Positions 35,815 to 48,037 of a stretch of 64,000 nucleotides of DNA are shown here, one piece after another (position 1 is the first letter of the stretch; every line of letters begins with the position of its first letter). A program made the translations under genes and the position numbers. This stretch comes from Coprinopsis marcescibilis (Eukaryota > Basidiomycota > Agaricomycetes > Agaricales > Psathyrellaceae), in assembly GCA_004369085.1 (NCBI GenBank), contig ML210146.1, positions 186,001-250,000 on the forward strand. The letters run 5' to 3'. The notes beneath the pieces were generated by a model that had not been told where the DNA came from, made no database searches, and saw only the letters and a program-made list of their open reading frames with translations.

Positions 35815-37183
35815 ATGGTCTTGTCAAAGACTCAATATGAGTCATTCCTCATAAACAACGTTTCTACCATCTCAAGCTTGGAATCCACACTCCGGTCAAT
35901 AACATGGTTTTTGCCTGGTAGATTCAAAGATGCTGAGCTGGCTTCTGAAGCTCGTCGGTACTTAGACTGCTGTGTTGAATGTGAATCTAATATATCCCAT
36001 TTTAGTCACCACCCTTCTCAATGTTGTGAGCATGTATCATGATACTTTGCTTGCTCGAGTAGTCCAGAACAACCCAAGCTATAAGCCTCTTATCCCACTG
36101 TCCTTGCATACACGGTTTACCAGGTCGTGGCTCGACAAGTCTTCTCAGTACAAGTGGATCTCCCGGAGCCTTGAAATCATCCGGTTTACGGAGCTGGTCG
36201 TGGAGATGCTTCTCAGACGCAAGGTTTCGGAAAAGACGAAATGGCGGTGCATAGTTTCGCTTGAGGTCATCAAGTACGTGTTCTAAGCTAGGCAAATTGG
36301 ATAATTCAGCTGAATTATTTCTAAGGGCTGCATTGCGACTTTGGCTCCTGAAAATCACTAGACGCCCATTAGTGTCACCACTCATTCCAGAACGCGACTT
36401 TGACCCCACGACGTTACCTCCGTCCAGCGAATCCTCAGCATCTTCTGTTTCGGCGTCCCAAGCTACCTTGCCTCTTGAAACTCCGGAACACCTCAGAAAC
36501 AATCAATCGCCATTACCACCCCATGCCCTGTTAGCACCAAATGCCGAGCGGTCGGACACCGCGGCTAAGGATTACTTGGTGTCCAAGGCTTTGACGACTG
36601 CGTCTGTTAAGCCCTCACCATCCTTGATCCGTACTCTTTCTGGCCCTCGAGACTGGCTTGCTGAGATCATACACGTCCTACGGCCCCTGATCTACGGTAT
36701 GCCACATGCGTTTGCTGCAGACATAGATACTGACTTCTGTGCACCAGTTTCGTTGCTTGTCGTGGACAAGAAGTCAGCGCGACCGACCAACCGAGCCTTG
36801 ATAACTGCACTTGTTATGGAGTTCCTCGCACGGAACCTCCGCCGAACACCCTCAGCAAGTGCAACACTCGAGCGGGCAGAATACGCGAAGCGTGACAAGG
36901 ACATGCTCTGGTACCTTCTTCGTGGATCAATTTGGGAGACATATACCAGGTTTGTGTTTCTTTACTTTCATTACCCCTGAACCTTTACAACACGTTCCTA
37001 ACATACATTTAGACCTAAACTCGCTGGATTTGTCGACCGAATTGCCAACAAACCCTTGCTTGGTCTGTTGGGCGCATTTGTTCACGACTGGATTCCATTG
37101 ATTGATGATTACTACTATTGTAAGATACCTTCCCACATTATGCGAAGATGTTCACTAATATTCTTCCAGATACTGCACCATAG
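35815..37183 (+). CDS. PEX16: peroxisomal membrane biogenesis protein PEX16
   Basis: PEX16 recruits PEX3 and membrane proteins to new peroxisomes at the ER or peroxisome membrane. The exons from 35815 code MVLSKTQYESFLINN, then ISSLESTLRSITWFLPGRF with KDAELASEA, matching the family N terminus. After an intron ending near 36002 come LNVVSMYHDTLLARVV, then SSQYKWISRSLEIIRFTELVVEM with SEKTKWRCIVSLEVIKAALRL. The C-terminal block (IYGMPHAFAADID not typical; WYLLRGSIWETYTRPKLAGF and AFVHDWIPLIDDYYYYTAP) ends as in PEX16. Introns about 35928-36002, 36272-36322, 36951-37013 and 37120-37170 are canonical. The middle Ser-rich insert (about 70 residues) is lineage-specific. Length about 370 residues, normal for fungi. 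Confidence 0.94.
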
Positions 37184-37504
37184 TCGGTTACGCCCGACCT
37201 CTCACTTCAACAAGATGTGGTGATTCTGACTCTGACCCACGTTCACCGCTCCACCTACTCAGTATTATTTGTATATAGTATATCCGCGTGCTGCTTGTCT
37301 GCTAATAGTTGAATTCATTGATTGTTTATTGGCTTTCGGATTGACAGCGAGCCTCTTGCCCCTATCTGCTCCCAAGAAGAGATTGGATGCCAAGCCTTAA
37401 CTATCCTAACACGGGCAAACATAATCACACAGCCCCGTTTTGCCACCAAGCTGCCCAGTGTTGCCATTCTCAATTCCACCTTGTACCGAACCAATCCGGA
37501 AACA
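37184..37504. other. intergenic between PEX16 and the splicing-factor gene
   Basis: About 320 bases with the PEX16 3' region and the promoter of the following gene. No supported frame; the last 100 bases before the ATG are C/A-rich. Confidence 0.5.
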
Positions 37505-39833
37505 ATGTCGTCCACCAGCGGGAAAATGGAAGTTGACCAGACCTCTACCCATCGCTCGTAGGTCGACACCTTGTATTGCAGTTCAATGATACTGACAAGT
37601 CAGGCGTGAACGTTCCACCGACACCCTTCGCACGAGCAGGGAGTCCAATAGGTCTCCGTCTCGGGATGGAGAAAGGGATAAGGATAGGAAAGACCGTCGT
37701 CGCGACAAAGGTGACGAAGACAAACGAAGGTTAAGCCGCAGCAGGGAGAAATACAGTGATAGAGGCCATCGTGACGATCGTTCTCGGGATCACCAGCGAG
37801 AGCGGGATCGAAGCGATAGGGACAGGGATAGGGACCGACGGCGAGGAGACCGAGACATTGATAGAGGTCATCGCGACTCTCGTAGCTATCGAGACCGTGA
37901 ACGTGAGCGAGAAGATTATAGAGACAGGGATCGACGACGCAAACGGGGCGAAGAAGAAGATCGTTCTGACAGAGGTGACGACCGTTCTAAAAGAAAGCGG
38001 TCGGATGAAGTGGATGAAGCTCCGCCACCACCGAACAGTGCTCCACCTCCGCCACCTCCAACAGACAGCCCTCGTTCAGTAGACCGCCGAAACGGTGATA
38101 AACGATATCGGGATGAAGTTGAAGATTCGCCTAGGTTTAGAGACCGCCGCGACAGACGCCGACGAGACTACGATGACAAGGATAAAGGTCGCAGAACACG
38201 GAGCCCTCAGGCTCCTGGCCCCATTTCTCCCCGTGCGCCAGTCAAGTAAGTTGCCAACTTGTTTGCAAATATCCGAAACTGACATACTTAATCGAAGGAG
38301 AAATTCTCCAATCTATGACGGACCACCTCCCGAAGAATACAATCCAGATGAACCTAAGGACGACGACTCGGAAGCCCGATCTGTATTTGTTTCACAACTT
38401 GCAGCCAGGTTGACAGCAAGAGATTTAGGTTATTTCTTCGAAGACAAGCTTGGAGAAGGCACTGTTATGGACGCAAGAATCGTGACAGATCGACTTTCTC
38501 GCCGTTCCAAGGGGTAGGTCTTGTTTGCCTTGATATCTAATGCCTAGCCTGACAAGCGTGCAGAATTGGTTACGTTGAGTTCCGCACCATTGATCTTGTG
38601 GAAAAAGCCATTTCACTCTCAGGAACAATTGTTATGAACTTGCCTATCAACGTCCAGTTGACCGAGTCGGAGAGGAATAAAAGCCATGCAGGAGACGGGT
38701 GCGCCTACATTACGCTGATCTTTTTCATTGCTTAACCTATACTCCGGCCTCATCAGGAGTTTGCATCTGCCTCCGGGAGTTACTGCGTCCCATGGCGCAA
38801 TGTGAGTAGCATTGCACTTTTCTGTTCAGGGTCGACTGACATGTTCCCCAGCCTTTACGTCGGATCTTTGCACTTTAACCTCACAGAATCGGATATCAAA
38901 CAGGTCTTTGAACCATTCGGAGAGCTCGAGTTCGTGGATTTACACCGGGATCCCATGACTGGGAGAAGTAAAGGATATGCGTTTGTCCAGTACGTTCACC
39001 CCTGGTTTTCTATTTTATAGCCCTAATGATTCTTGTCGTCGCTAGGTACAAAAAGCCAGAGGACGCCAGAATGGCCCTCGAACAGATGGAAGGATTTGAA
39101 CTGGCCGGGCGAACGGTATGTAATCCTTGAAGCCATGTATGCGAAAACTAATGCCTTTGTAGTTGCGCGTCAATACCGTTCATGAAAAAGGCTCAGTTCG
39201 GTACACTCAACAAGACTCTTTGGATGATTCAGGCGGTCAGTACTGGTCAATATGGTTTTGTGCGCGTCCTGAATCATTTTCATTCAGGTGGTAACTTGAA
39301 CGCTGCTTCACGTCAAGCGCTGATGCAGAAACTTGCTAGGACTGAGCACACAGCTGCCCCAGCAGAACCTTCGTAAGTTCGATTCCCGCATCAATATTCA
39401 TGTATTCAACTATCACCATGTTTGCAGCAAGCCAAATATTCCACAGTCCATGCAATCCCGCTCAGTGCTTCTCAAAAACATGTTCGACCCTGAAGAGTCA
39501 GTGAATTTCGTTACTTTCGTTTATTGTATTCTCACACCTTGTAGGGAAAGTGAGACAAACTGGGACAACGACCTGGCCGAAGATGTTAAAAGCGAGTGTG
39601 AAAGCAAGTATGGAAAGGTGCTCGCCATCAAAGTGGAGAAAGATTCACAGGTGCGCGTTCTTGCACGCAATCCGATGATTTAATTCTAATTATTTACAGG
39701 GTGAAATTTATGTCAAATTCGACGAAATCGATTTCGCGAAGAAAGCCATCCAGGCCCTCAATGGCCGCTGGTTTGGAGGACGACAGATTGCCGCCAACTT
39801 CATCTCAGACGCCATCATGGCAGCCCATCAGTA
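37505..39833 (+). CDS. RSD1: RBM39/CAPER-type RNA-binding splicing factor (fission yeast Rsd1)
   Basis: A protein that links U2AF-type splicing to other factors. The N-terminal third is an RS/RD domain (long runs of Arg-Asp, Arg-Glu and Arg-Ser dipeptides, 37620-38240), interrupted by a Pro run (EAPPPPNSAPPPPPPTDS). Three RRM domains follow: RSVFVSQLAARLTARDLGYF with IGYVEFRTIDLVEKAISL; LYVGSLHFNLTESDIKQVFE with SKGYAFVQYKKPEDARMALE; and a UHM-type RRM (SVLLKNMFDPEEESETNWDN ... EIYVKFDEIDFAKKAIQALN) with the Arg-Trp-Phe motif (GRWFGGRQIAANF) that binds ULM tryptophans instead of RNA. Stop at 39831-39833. Introns are short; exon borders between 38240 and 39700 fit the RRM blocks. Nuclear location from family. 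Confidence 0.95.
37620..38240 (+). repeat. Arg-Ser/Arg-Asp dipeptide-coding low-complexity region
   Basis: Repeated CGxGAC, AGGGAT and related triplet pairs encode the RS/RD domain of the splicing factor. The same tract is open in other frames, which explains the spurious long frames seen there. Confidence 0.8.
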
Positions 39834-40482
39834 GAGTGGCCTCTGATTCCTACCTAAATGGCTCACACTACTGTTCACCTGTACTGAACTATTTTCTTCG
39901 GTTATTCGCAGATTCTTATGTTAACGATGATCCCGATTCAATTCCGTTTCTGCTCTCTAATCCTTCGAATGTTACACAGATGCCCCCTTCTGGATCTCTC
40001 TTTGACGACGGGATGATTGGACAGAGGCAGGTAGTATCATATCTTTCTTTGCTTCTCTTTGTCAACTTTCACTTCTAAAATGTTAGATTATATCCCGAAA
40101 GTAATAGTTTATCCCATGACAACACGCGGGCCGCTCCTTCAGAGGTATTGGCGCGAATTCTTCCAGTCATTCTTTTATGAGGGACTTATTCAAGTTCAGG
40201 GTGTTATAAACTGCTCAACTTGCAACTTCCAGGCGGTTACAGAGACCGGGACACCATTGAATAAATGGGTCTTCTAACCTTATTCTTCCTTCGTCTGATT
40301 CAGGTGCCAATTGGTGAGCACGAGGTGCATAACTTCTAGAAGGCCTTCCATGTATCAAACCACTCATGGGGGACGGTCCGACAATGATCCCTCCACAGTT
40401 GAAGGGATGTATGGTACATAGGGTGGGGTAGTAGCCTCAGGATTATTTGTTCCTTGTACGCACCTCCACTCTTCACGCCATC
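39834..40482. other. intergenic stretch, no supported gene
   Basis: About 650 bases between two plus-strand genes. A frame at 40059-40277 and a minus-strand one at 40336-40530 have no motif. No RNA gene pattern seen. Confidence 0.5.
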
Positions 40483-41033
40483 ATGTCTGTCGAACACTTG
40501 AACTCGAATGAAAATGCCGATTTCTCCCATATTTTATGTACGTACGTTCTGCAAATACCATTTCTTTAGATATGTTTCAATGACGCTCTTTGAGTAGCTC
40601 ATGCAACAAAGATAGCATCGACGAGTAGCCTTGTGTTCGTAAGCGGTCAAGTGCCAATCGACTCTTCTGGTACCCTCATACAGGGTACTATTCAAGAGAA
40701 AACGGTAAGGACTGCAGTGTCTGACGCAATGTTATACACAACAATACTTTGCCAGACGGTGTGTCTGGGCAACGTCGGCAACGTGCTCAGAGCCGCGGGA
40801 ACTGGTTGGGAACAGGTCGTAAAGGTCAATATATTCCTGAAGAATATGGACGACTTCGCTGCTGTCAACCAGGTCTACGAGAAGGTGAGGTTCCCCAGTA
40901 AAGTGCGAACATAAAGATTATGAACCCCGGTGTCCAGCTTGTTCCAGCTCCCAAACCTGCCAGGACCTGTATTCAGGCTGCGAAACTGCCCAACGACGTC
41001 GACATCGAGATTGAGGCTATCGCAACAGCATAA
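40483..41033 (+). CDS. RidA (YjgF/YER057c/UK114) family imine deaminase
   Basis: RidA proteins hydrolyse reactive enamine/imine products of PLP enzymes such as threonine dehydratase. Four exons. The start ATG 40483 gives MSVEHLNSNENADFSHIL, then after an intron SHATKIASTSSLVFVSGQVPID, EKTTVCLGNVGNVLRAAGTGW and EQVVKVNIFLKNMDDFAAVN, all conserved. The conserved Arg of the PxRxx motif (PARTCIQAAKLPNDVDIEIEAIA) is present near the C terminus. The intron at about 40705-40753 is required: read-through gives an insertion before LGNVGNVL. Lies directly upstream of another PLP-related gene (D-serine dehydratase-like), a plausible functional neighbour, though not shown to be co-regulated. Confidence 0.9.
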
Positions 41034-41255
41034 TTATGTAGCAGTATATACACGCACGGAATTGAGAAACACTGGCGTTCAAGAACCCGGTTCAACTTGA
41101 ACCTGATCGGCGAAATTGTAACTTCTTCGAAGTGTTGGTCCCGGACCAATTGGACGGCCCGATCGCCGCGAGTGGTTGTTATAGTTAGCCAATTAAAAGC
41201 ACGAAACTCCTATTCCCCCATTTGTGAGATATACCAACGTCTAGTAGTTGCCTCG

Positions 41256-42815
41256 ATGGAGTACCAGAGCCCAGAATTCGACCAGACTGGACTGCAACAT
41301 GCTTTGAAGAACAGTTATGTTGGAAAGACGATTGAGGATGTCAAGACTCCGGCATTTGTTATCGATCGAAGTATTTTTGAAAGCAACTGCGCAGGGATGA
41401 TCAAGAAAGCCAAGGAGTGGGGCGCTGACTTCCGAGCGCACCTCAAGACGCACAAGGTGAGTAGAGTCCAGATTCTACGGCATAGGTTTCGGCTCGACGT
41501 TGAACAATTGTAGTCAACAGAAGGTACGAAGCTGCAGTTGGCCACGAGCGAAGGAAAAACTGGAGCTGTCGTGGTTTCAACGGTGAAAGAGGCATGGGAG
41601 GTCTGGAATTCAGAGCTGGTGAAAGATGGATATGTGAACGATGTTCGTGATTGACAAGCGTCATGCAGAGTCCATCAGGTTCACGGCCCTTTAGATACTC
41701 TATGGCCTGCCCATTGGCCTGAACAAGATATCCGACTTGTCCGCTTTGTGGGATCAAATGGAACTATACGGTGGTGTTGTTCGTTTGCTCGTTGATCACC
41801 CCGAGCAAATCAAGTTGCTGGAAGCATTTGGGCGTGAAGAAGGCAAGTCGCGACCATGGTCTGTCTTTGTGAAGATAAACGGGGGTCAAAAGTAAGCACC
41901 CTCTGCACCATAAAAATGCTAACTCACTAGTATATAGCCGAGCTGGGGTTGCAACCTCTTCCGAAGCTTTGAAATCACTTGTTTCCGCCATTCTTGGGTC
42001 ATCGGTCGTCCGACTCTATGGCTTTTATGCACATGCAGGGAATGCGTATGCTTCCAAATCCCAGTCTGAAGCGACCAAATACCTGTCATCAGAAGTCCAG
42101 ACTGTGAACGACGCGGCACAGTATACGTTAACGCATTTCAAAGAGCAGTTGGCATCGATTCAGCATACTGAGCCATTCGTCTTGTCGGTTGGATCCACGC
42201 CCACTGCGCATGTATCCGGATTAGAGGCCAGGGAAATACTGAAACAAACACTTCATGGAAAGCTAGAACTTCACGCCGGTGAGTTGAAAACTGTGATGTG
42301 AAAACTGTGATGTTGAGCGTGCACTCAACCGGATCCCAGGAAATTACCCATTGCTTGATCTACAGCAGCAGCACACCAGCTTGATCGACTATCCACGGAT
42401 TGCACAACATGTACGAGCGTTGGTTGTCTCGTATTATCCTGCTCGCGGAAATAATGGAGAAGATGAGGCATTGATCGATGCTGGTGCGATTGCTTTCAGC
42501 AAAGATACAGGGCCATCTGGGAGTTTCGGCGAGGTGATAGGAAAGCCATGGACTCTTGCAAGAATTTCGCAAGAGCATGGAATTTTGAGGTGCACGAACA
42601 TGGACAGTCCAGACGCCAAACTTGAGGTTGGGACCATTGTTGAAATTGTCGGCCAACACGCATGTCTCATTGCAGCTGTAAGTGTTGATACCAATTTGCC
42701 AGAGTTTCAGTACTGATAGAGGTCGCAGGCGTATCCATGGTATTATGTGGTAGATTCGAGAGTTGGTGGTGGAAAAGAAATTGTGGACGTGTGGGTTGCT
42801 TGGAAGGGGTGGTAA
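41256..42815 (+). CDS. DSD1: D-serine dehydratase-like / D-threonine aldolase-type PLP enzyme (fold III, DSD1)
   Basis: Yeast Dsd1 is a zinc- and PLP-dependent enzyme that degrades D-serine to pyruvate and ammonia. The N terminus has TPAFVIDRSIFESNCAGMI and then FRAHLKTHK, with the lysine that should bind PLP, directly before an intron. Then STEGTKLQLATSEGKTGAVV, LYGLPIGLNKISDLSALWDQ, RAGVATSSEAL, the LYGFYAHAGNAYASKS region, LSVGSTPTAHV, then EALIDAGAIAFSKD. The C-terminal zinc-binding His-x-Cys (GQHACLIAA) is intact. At least five introns, one starting with GTTCGT near 41637. The stop is at 42813-42815. D-serine versus D-threonine use cannot be decided from sequence alone. Confidence 0.92.
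42285..42312 (+). repeat. 14-base tandem duplication in an intron
   Basis: The unit TGAAAACTGTGATG occurs twice in succession at 42285-42298 and 42299-42312, inside the intron that follows the LELHAG codons of the D-serine dehydratase-like gene. Confidence 0.85.
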
Positions 42816-43003
42816 AGTCCGAAGGTCTCGGATCAAGCGTCATGTCATGTGATCAGGGCTGTCCATAAACGGCTCAGTCCTGGTTTGGCTGAACCAGCAT
42901 GAGGCAGCCCAACAACGCTCATTATTCTACCTCTACTTGACTTGCTTTTCTATTATCTATCTCTCCGAAATCTACTCTCTACTCTATACTTTTAGGCAGT
43001 AAC

Positions 43004-44111
<1,108 letters not shown>

Positions 44112-44914
44112 CCGTGATCGTAAGCTCAACACATCCTTCAACGTCCAGGATGTTCACACTCCACCTACAGTACTTTTTCGTGATTCTGCTTTCATCCTAT
44201 TTGAACATTTGTCATTGATACCCGTTTGCCCAAGATACCGGTCAGGATTGATTCAGCATCCGCGTATGTTGGAGCCAGTTGTACTCTGGTTTTAATGCAC
44301 TGACAATCATTCACACAGACTTTGCTCCCTTCCGAGTGTTTCTCATCTAGAACATTACATTCGTAATTCCACCACCATCTACTAATATGTATCTATGCAC
44401 TGATTTTTCCTTGGAATTACAACATCCTTCTATTGCTTATCCAGCTGTACCGGGTGCTGTGGCGGGTACCTACCACATTGCAAACTATGTTTTCAGTACC
44501 ACGGCATGGTGAAGAAGTCGTGTGCATGCTGTCGAGACGAATCCAGGAGATTGGCAAAAGCTTCCGGTGTTTCCCATGCCCCCTAGCTTAGCATCTCTGG
44601 ACATGTTGCCCTGCACAAACTGGCCTATGTGATCTGTCCCGCATGATTTCTGATAAGCCGGACATTGAGAGATGTCAGAGATGGAGCACCGTCTTCCCAG
44701 GTGTCGTGGAAGCTATGGGTTCATCAGTCCAGCTGGCCTCACGAGGCGGCTGGGTGATACCCCGCTTTCTTCTCGGTATAAAGGCATTCACTGATGTCTT
44801 CGGATATAGCTACCCCACCTCAAGAGACTTCCGAGCACCCCTTCCACCCCACTTAGCTATTCCTGAGGGAGAAAATAGGTGCGTCGTTAATCATGCTCTC
44901 CAGCTTCGACACTT
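44112..44914. other. intergenic, 800 bases without a supported gene
   Basis: Between the Rab4-like stop and the Ser-rich membrane gene. A frame at 44643-45149 overlaps the start of the next gene in another phase and shows no motif. Contains the next gene's promoter. No RNA gene seen. Confidence 0.5.
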
Positions 44915-47368
44915 ATGTCCTCTGAAGCAACTTCATCTTCAACATTCGTTGACCTCCCACCACAGACGTCAACCTTGGCTGATTCTGTCACCTTCCGGAG
45001 TGAATCGACACCGCTCGCTTCGATCTCCAGCGACACCCAATCAGGTCCAGGATCTCTTTCGAGTCAGTCGTATACTGACTCTGGCTCTACGGCCAGCCCA
45101 AGTGTGGTATGCGCCAGTTTCCTGTGTAATGATACTATGCTCGTCCTGATATGTATCTCAGACCCCCCCAGGACCCGGTACATCTTCAGTCTTCTCAATC
45201 TCGGTTTCGCCCACAGTCCCGGTTGAATCCTTCACCTCTTTAGTGAGCTCATCCACCTTCGCCGCATACGCATTCCCGGCTCATATCACTTGCCAGAGTT
45301 CTTCCGGTTCAATTCCTTTTGCAACGACGGCTTCCAGCGCTGTAAGCCCATTATGTTCTTTTGGGAAATCCATAATCCTTATAACCCTGCAGGATCCAGG
45401 TGTAACGTCGTCTGCGTCGCTTCCGACCACAGTCCCCTCTGTTAGCGAAGCTCCAGATCTTAGCTCGTAGGCCCACTTGTTATACTGATGATATATCGAT
45501 ATAAAGACTGAACCTGCTACAGAATGTCTGGCAATCCCGAAGATTCCAGTACCGGGGTCGGATCACCCACTTCTCCTCCCGCAACCCTGTCTCCATCGGT
45601 CTCACAGCAGCCACGGCCGCCACCAAGCAACACATCGTCCAACACATCGTCCAGTAGTAGCCGCTCGCTCCCGGGCCCTAGCGCAGGCTCGGGGTCTCCG
45701 ACTCGCCCACAGGCTACATCTACCGTAATCTCGGGTGAGTCCCGGAGACACGATCAGTTTTTCCGAAATACTTATAACAAACTATCCTTCTCTTCTTCCT
45801 TTTTCTCGTCACACCACCCATTTTCGACGCTCGACCTCTCCACTCGGGTTTAACTATGATGTCAATGACATAGTGACCGTTGTACCTGGACGCGACACTG
45901 GAACCGGAACAAGCACGTTAACTTTGGTTCCGGAAACGACATTATCAGAGCCACTAACTCTTACTCTGGTGAATTCCTCGGATGGGTCATTGTTAGAGAC
46001 CGTTCCTCCTTATGTGACGGTCCTCAGCACCTCGACTGAGCCAATGGGTGGGGGCGTGGTTGTCGTCACACAAATTGTAGCCAATCCTCAGGAGACAGAC
46101 ACCCCTGCCGCCCCGACTAGTGGGTGAGTTTCGCTGAGTACCAAACTAGAGATTTCATTGGCTGAGTGGTTGATATTTCTTGAAGGATCCTTCAAAACAC
46201 AGGAGCCGCTGCTGGAATTTTCGTTGCTGTTGGAGTGGTATCAACAGTCATTTCGTTCTTTCTCTTTATGGTATGGCGTCGACGTCGACGATCAGAGAAG
46301 CGCAAGGAATGGTTTGTTGGGATGCAGAAACAACGTTCCAACTCATTTGGCGGGTATGCGTTTGATGGAAAAGGGAATCCCGGTGGTGCGGCTGCCACGA
46401 TTAACGATGCTCCAAGCCCGTCTCCTTATGGTGGAATGAGAGTCGAAAAGTCTGTCGAGGATGACCGGAACCTACACCGCTGGGGGAGCATCGATCGAGG
46501 CCGACAAACTTCACCCCCTCAACAGCACTATATTCCTCATTCCAGCATCGCGGCTGCCAATGGCTCCGGGAGCCACGCCAACTACGATCAAACTCTCGCC
46601 TTGGGGCTGGCAGGGATTGGTTCTGGCGCTCAATATAACAACGGCGTCAATCCTAGGACCGGGGGCCTACCGAGCCCAACTAGGAAGCCTGTTAGCACAT
46701 ACTTGTACGACGAAGAGTTGAGGAACATTGATGCCTTCATCAACCAAAATCAACCACCCAATTCCGATCTACCGACCGCCGCAGTACGCTCTCGGTATGG
46801 ACTGACATCTATCAATGAAACCGACGCGAACGGCGCAGTATCCGTCCCTCCTTCCAGCTATCACTTTACGCAGCAGCCGCGCCATTCCCCAGTGCCCACC
46901 AGCCCTTCGCTATATCCCCCTACGTTGGGCGATGACGAAGACCCTTTCCGCTCCGCTTACGACGATGACTTTGACGACGATGCCAAAAACCTTTTCTATC
47001 AGCGACCCGCCCTCGCATCCGGTGTCCTCCCGCCTCGCCCTCCTCGCTCGAGGCTGAGGGAGAGCACAACAAGTGAATTGGAGGGCAACGGTGGCAAAGG
47101 TTCAACATCATCTGTCGGAAGCATCAACGACCTTGCGCCTCCACCGGCAAGTGCAGGGGGGAAACCCAAGATCGGTATCAACGTTTCCCATTTGTTCAGA
47201 AGGGGCAGTGACTCGAGCACCCATGGGGGCAAGAAACCCGAGTTCATCCCTCTCACTCCACCGTCATCTCACGGACATCCCTCTCCACTTCACGAGAAAC
47301 ATCAAGATATTTTGACAAACCGCAGAACTTTGTTGGATGTGAGTGGCGCCGGTCAACCGGGTACGTAG
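44915..47368 (+). CDS. Ser/Thr-rich single-span membrane protein, basidiomycete family
   Basis: Not a named gene. Exons from ATG 44915 code a mucin-like outer region almost wholly of Ser, Thr, Pro and Ala, then a beta-rich stretch with repeated Thr-x-Thr motifs (TSTLTLVPETT, YVTVLSTS, VVVVTQIVANPQE). One membrane helix follows (NTGAAAGIFVAVGVVSTVIS and FFLFMV) with a stop-transfer run of five Arg (WRRRRRS). The cytoplasmic half is long and rich in Pro, Ser, Gly and Asp, with DDDFDDDAK and a last block near IGINVSHLF. No signal peptide is evident at the N terminus, so a type III (reverse signal-anchor) topology or a missed upstream exon are both possible. Design matches the neighbour on the other strand. 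A cell-surface sensor role is a guess from architecture. Confidence 0.8.
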
Positions 47369-48037
47369 TTGACAACTGAAATGACTTTGCTTCAGGTTCG
47401 ACCGAGGAGTGTCAGGAGCACAGCAAGCTCCAATTAAAATCCGATAGCTGGGTAGTTTTGACACCTTGCAACCATCTAGTACCCCGATCCACACTGCGTT
47501 GTACTATTAACATTGGGACTGAGTAGGGACGCCAATGTACCATATCTACAAGTCCACCTCACGAACAGACACGGACTTGACATGTAATTATACGTGTATT
47601 AACATTCATCGCTGGACAGAAGCCAATACAATATCCATCTTCCAACGTAAACTGGTGTCCAGTACCAAACATGACATCGTGAACCTGTTGTTAAGTATAC
47701 AACAGCTCTCGAGGTTTGCTACATAGTAGATACAAATGCTACATTGCGGGAATGTAACACAAAGATTGTGCTTAACGGTGCACAAGACATGGCTACAAGA
47801 AGGTAAATCGATCAGGATTAGTACATTACATAAATGAATCATGGTTCAAATTGTCCGTATTGTATATGCGTGTGTTGTGAATGAGTGAATGAGCACATGT
47901 CGTGGTCATAGAAAACAGTGTTCGAAGAAAAACAAGTCGTTATCGTGATCAAAGTCGTTGGCGAAAGAAAATGTTATAGAAAAGCGTCCTGTGCGTAAAG
48001 TGATTGCAAGTTGATCCCGGCCGCGATTTTTGTTGCC
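47369..48037. other. intergenic between two convergent paralogue-like genes
   Basis: About 670 bases holding two 3' regions. Short frames on both strands near 47535-47842 lack any motif. Fairly A+T-rich. Confidence 0.5.

Noticed and set aside
35501..35854. Plus-strand open frame whose ATG (35510) overlaps the minus-strand start codon of the coiled-coil gene
   Set aside because: No domain or composition signal; it runs into PEX16 in a different frame and would force two genes to start on the same bases.
37756..38082. Plus-strand frame of 108 codons rich in Glu/Ile/Thr
   Set aside because: Out-of-frame reading of the Arg-Asp/Arg-Ser coding repeat of the RBM39-type gene.
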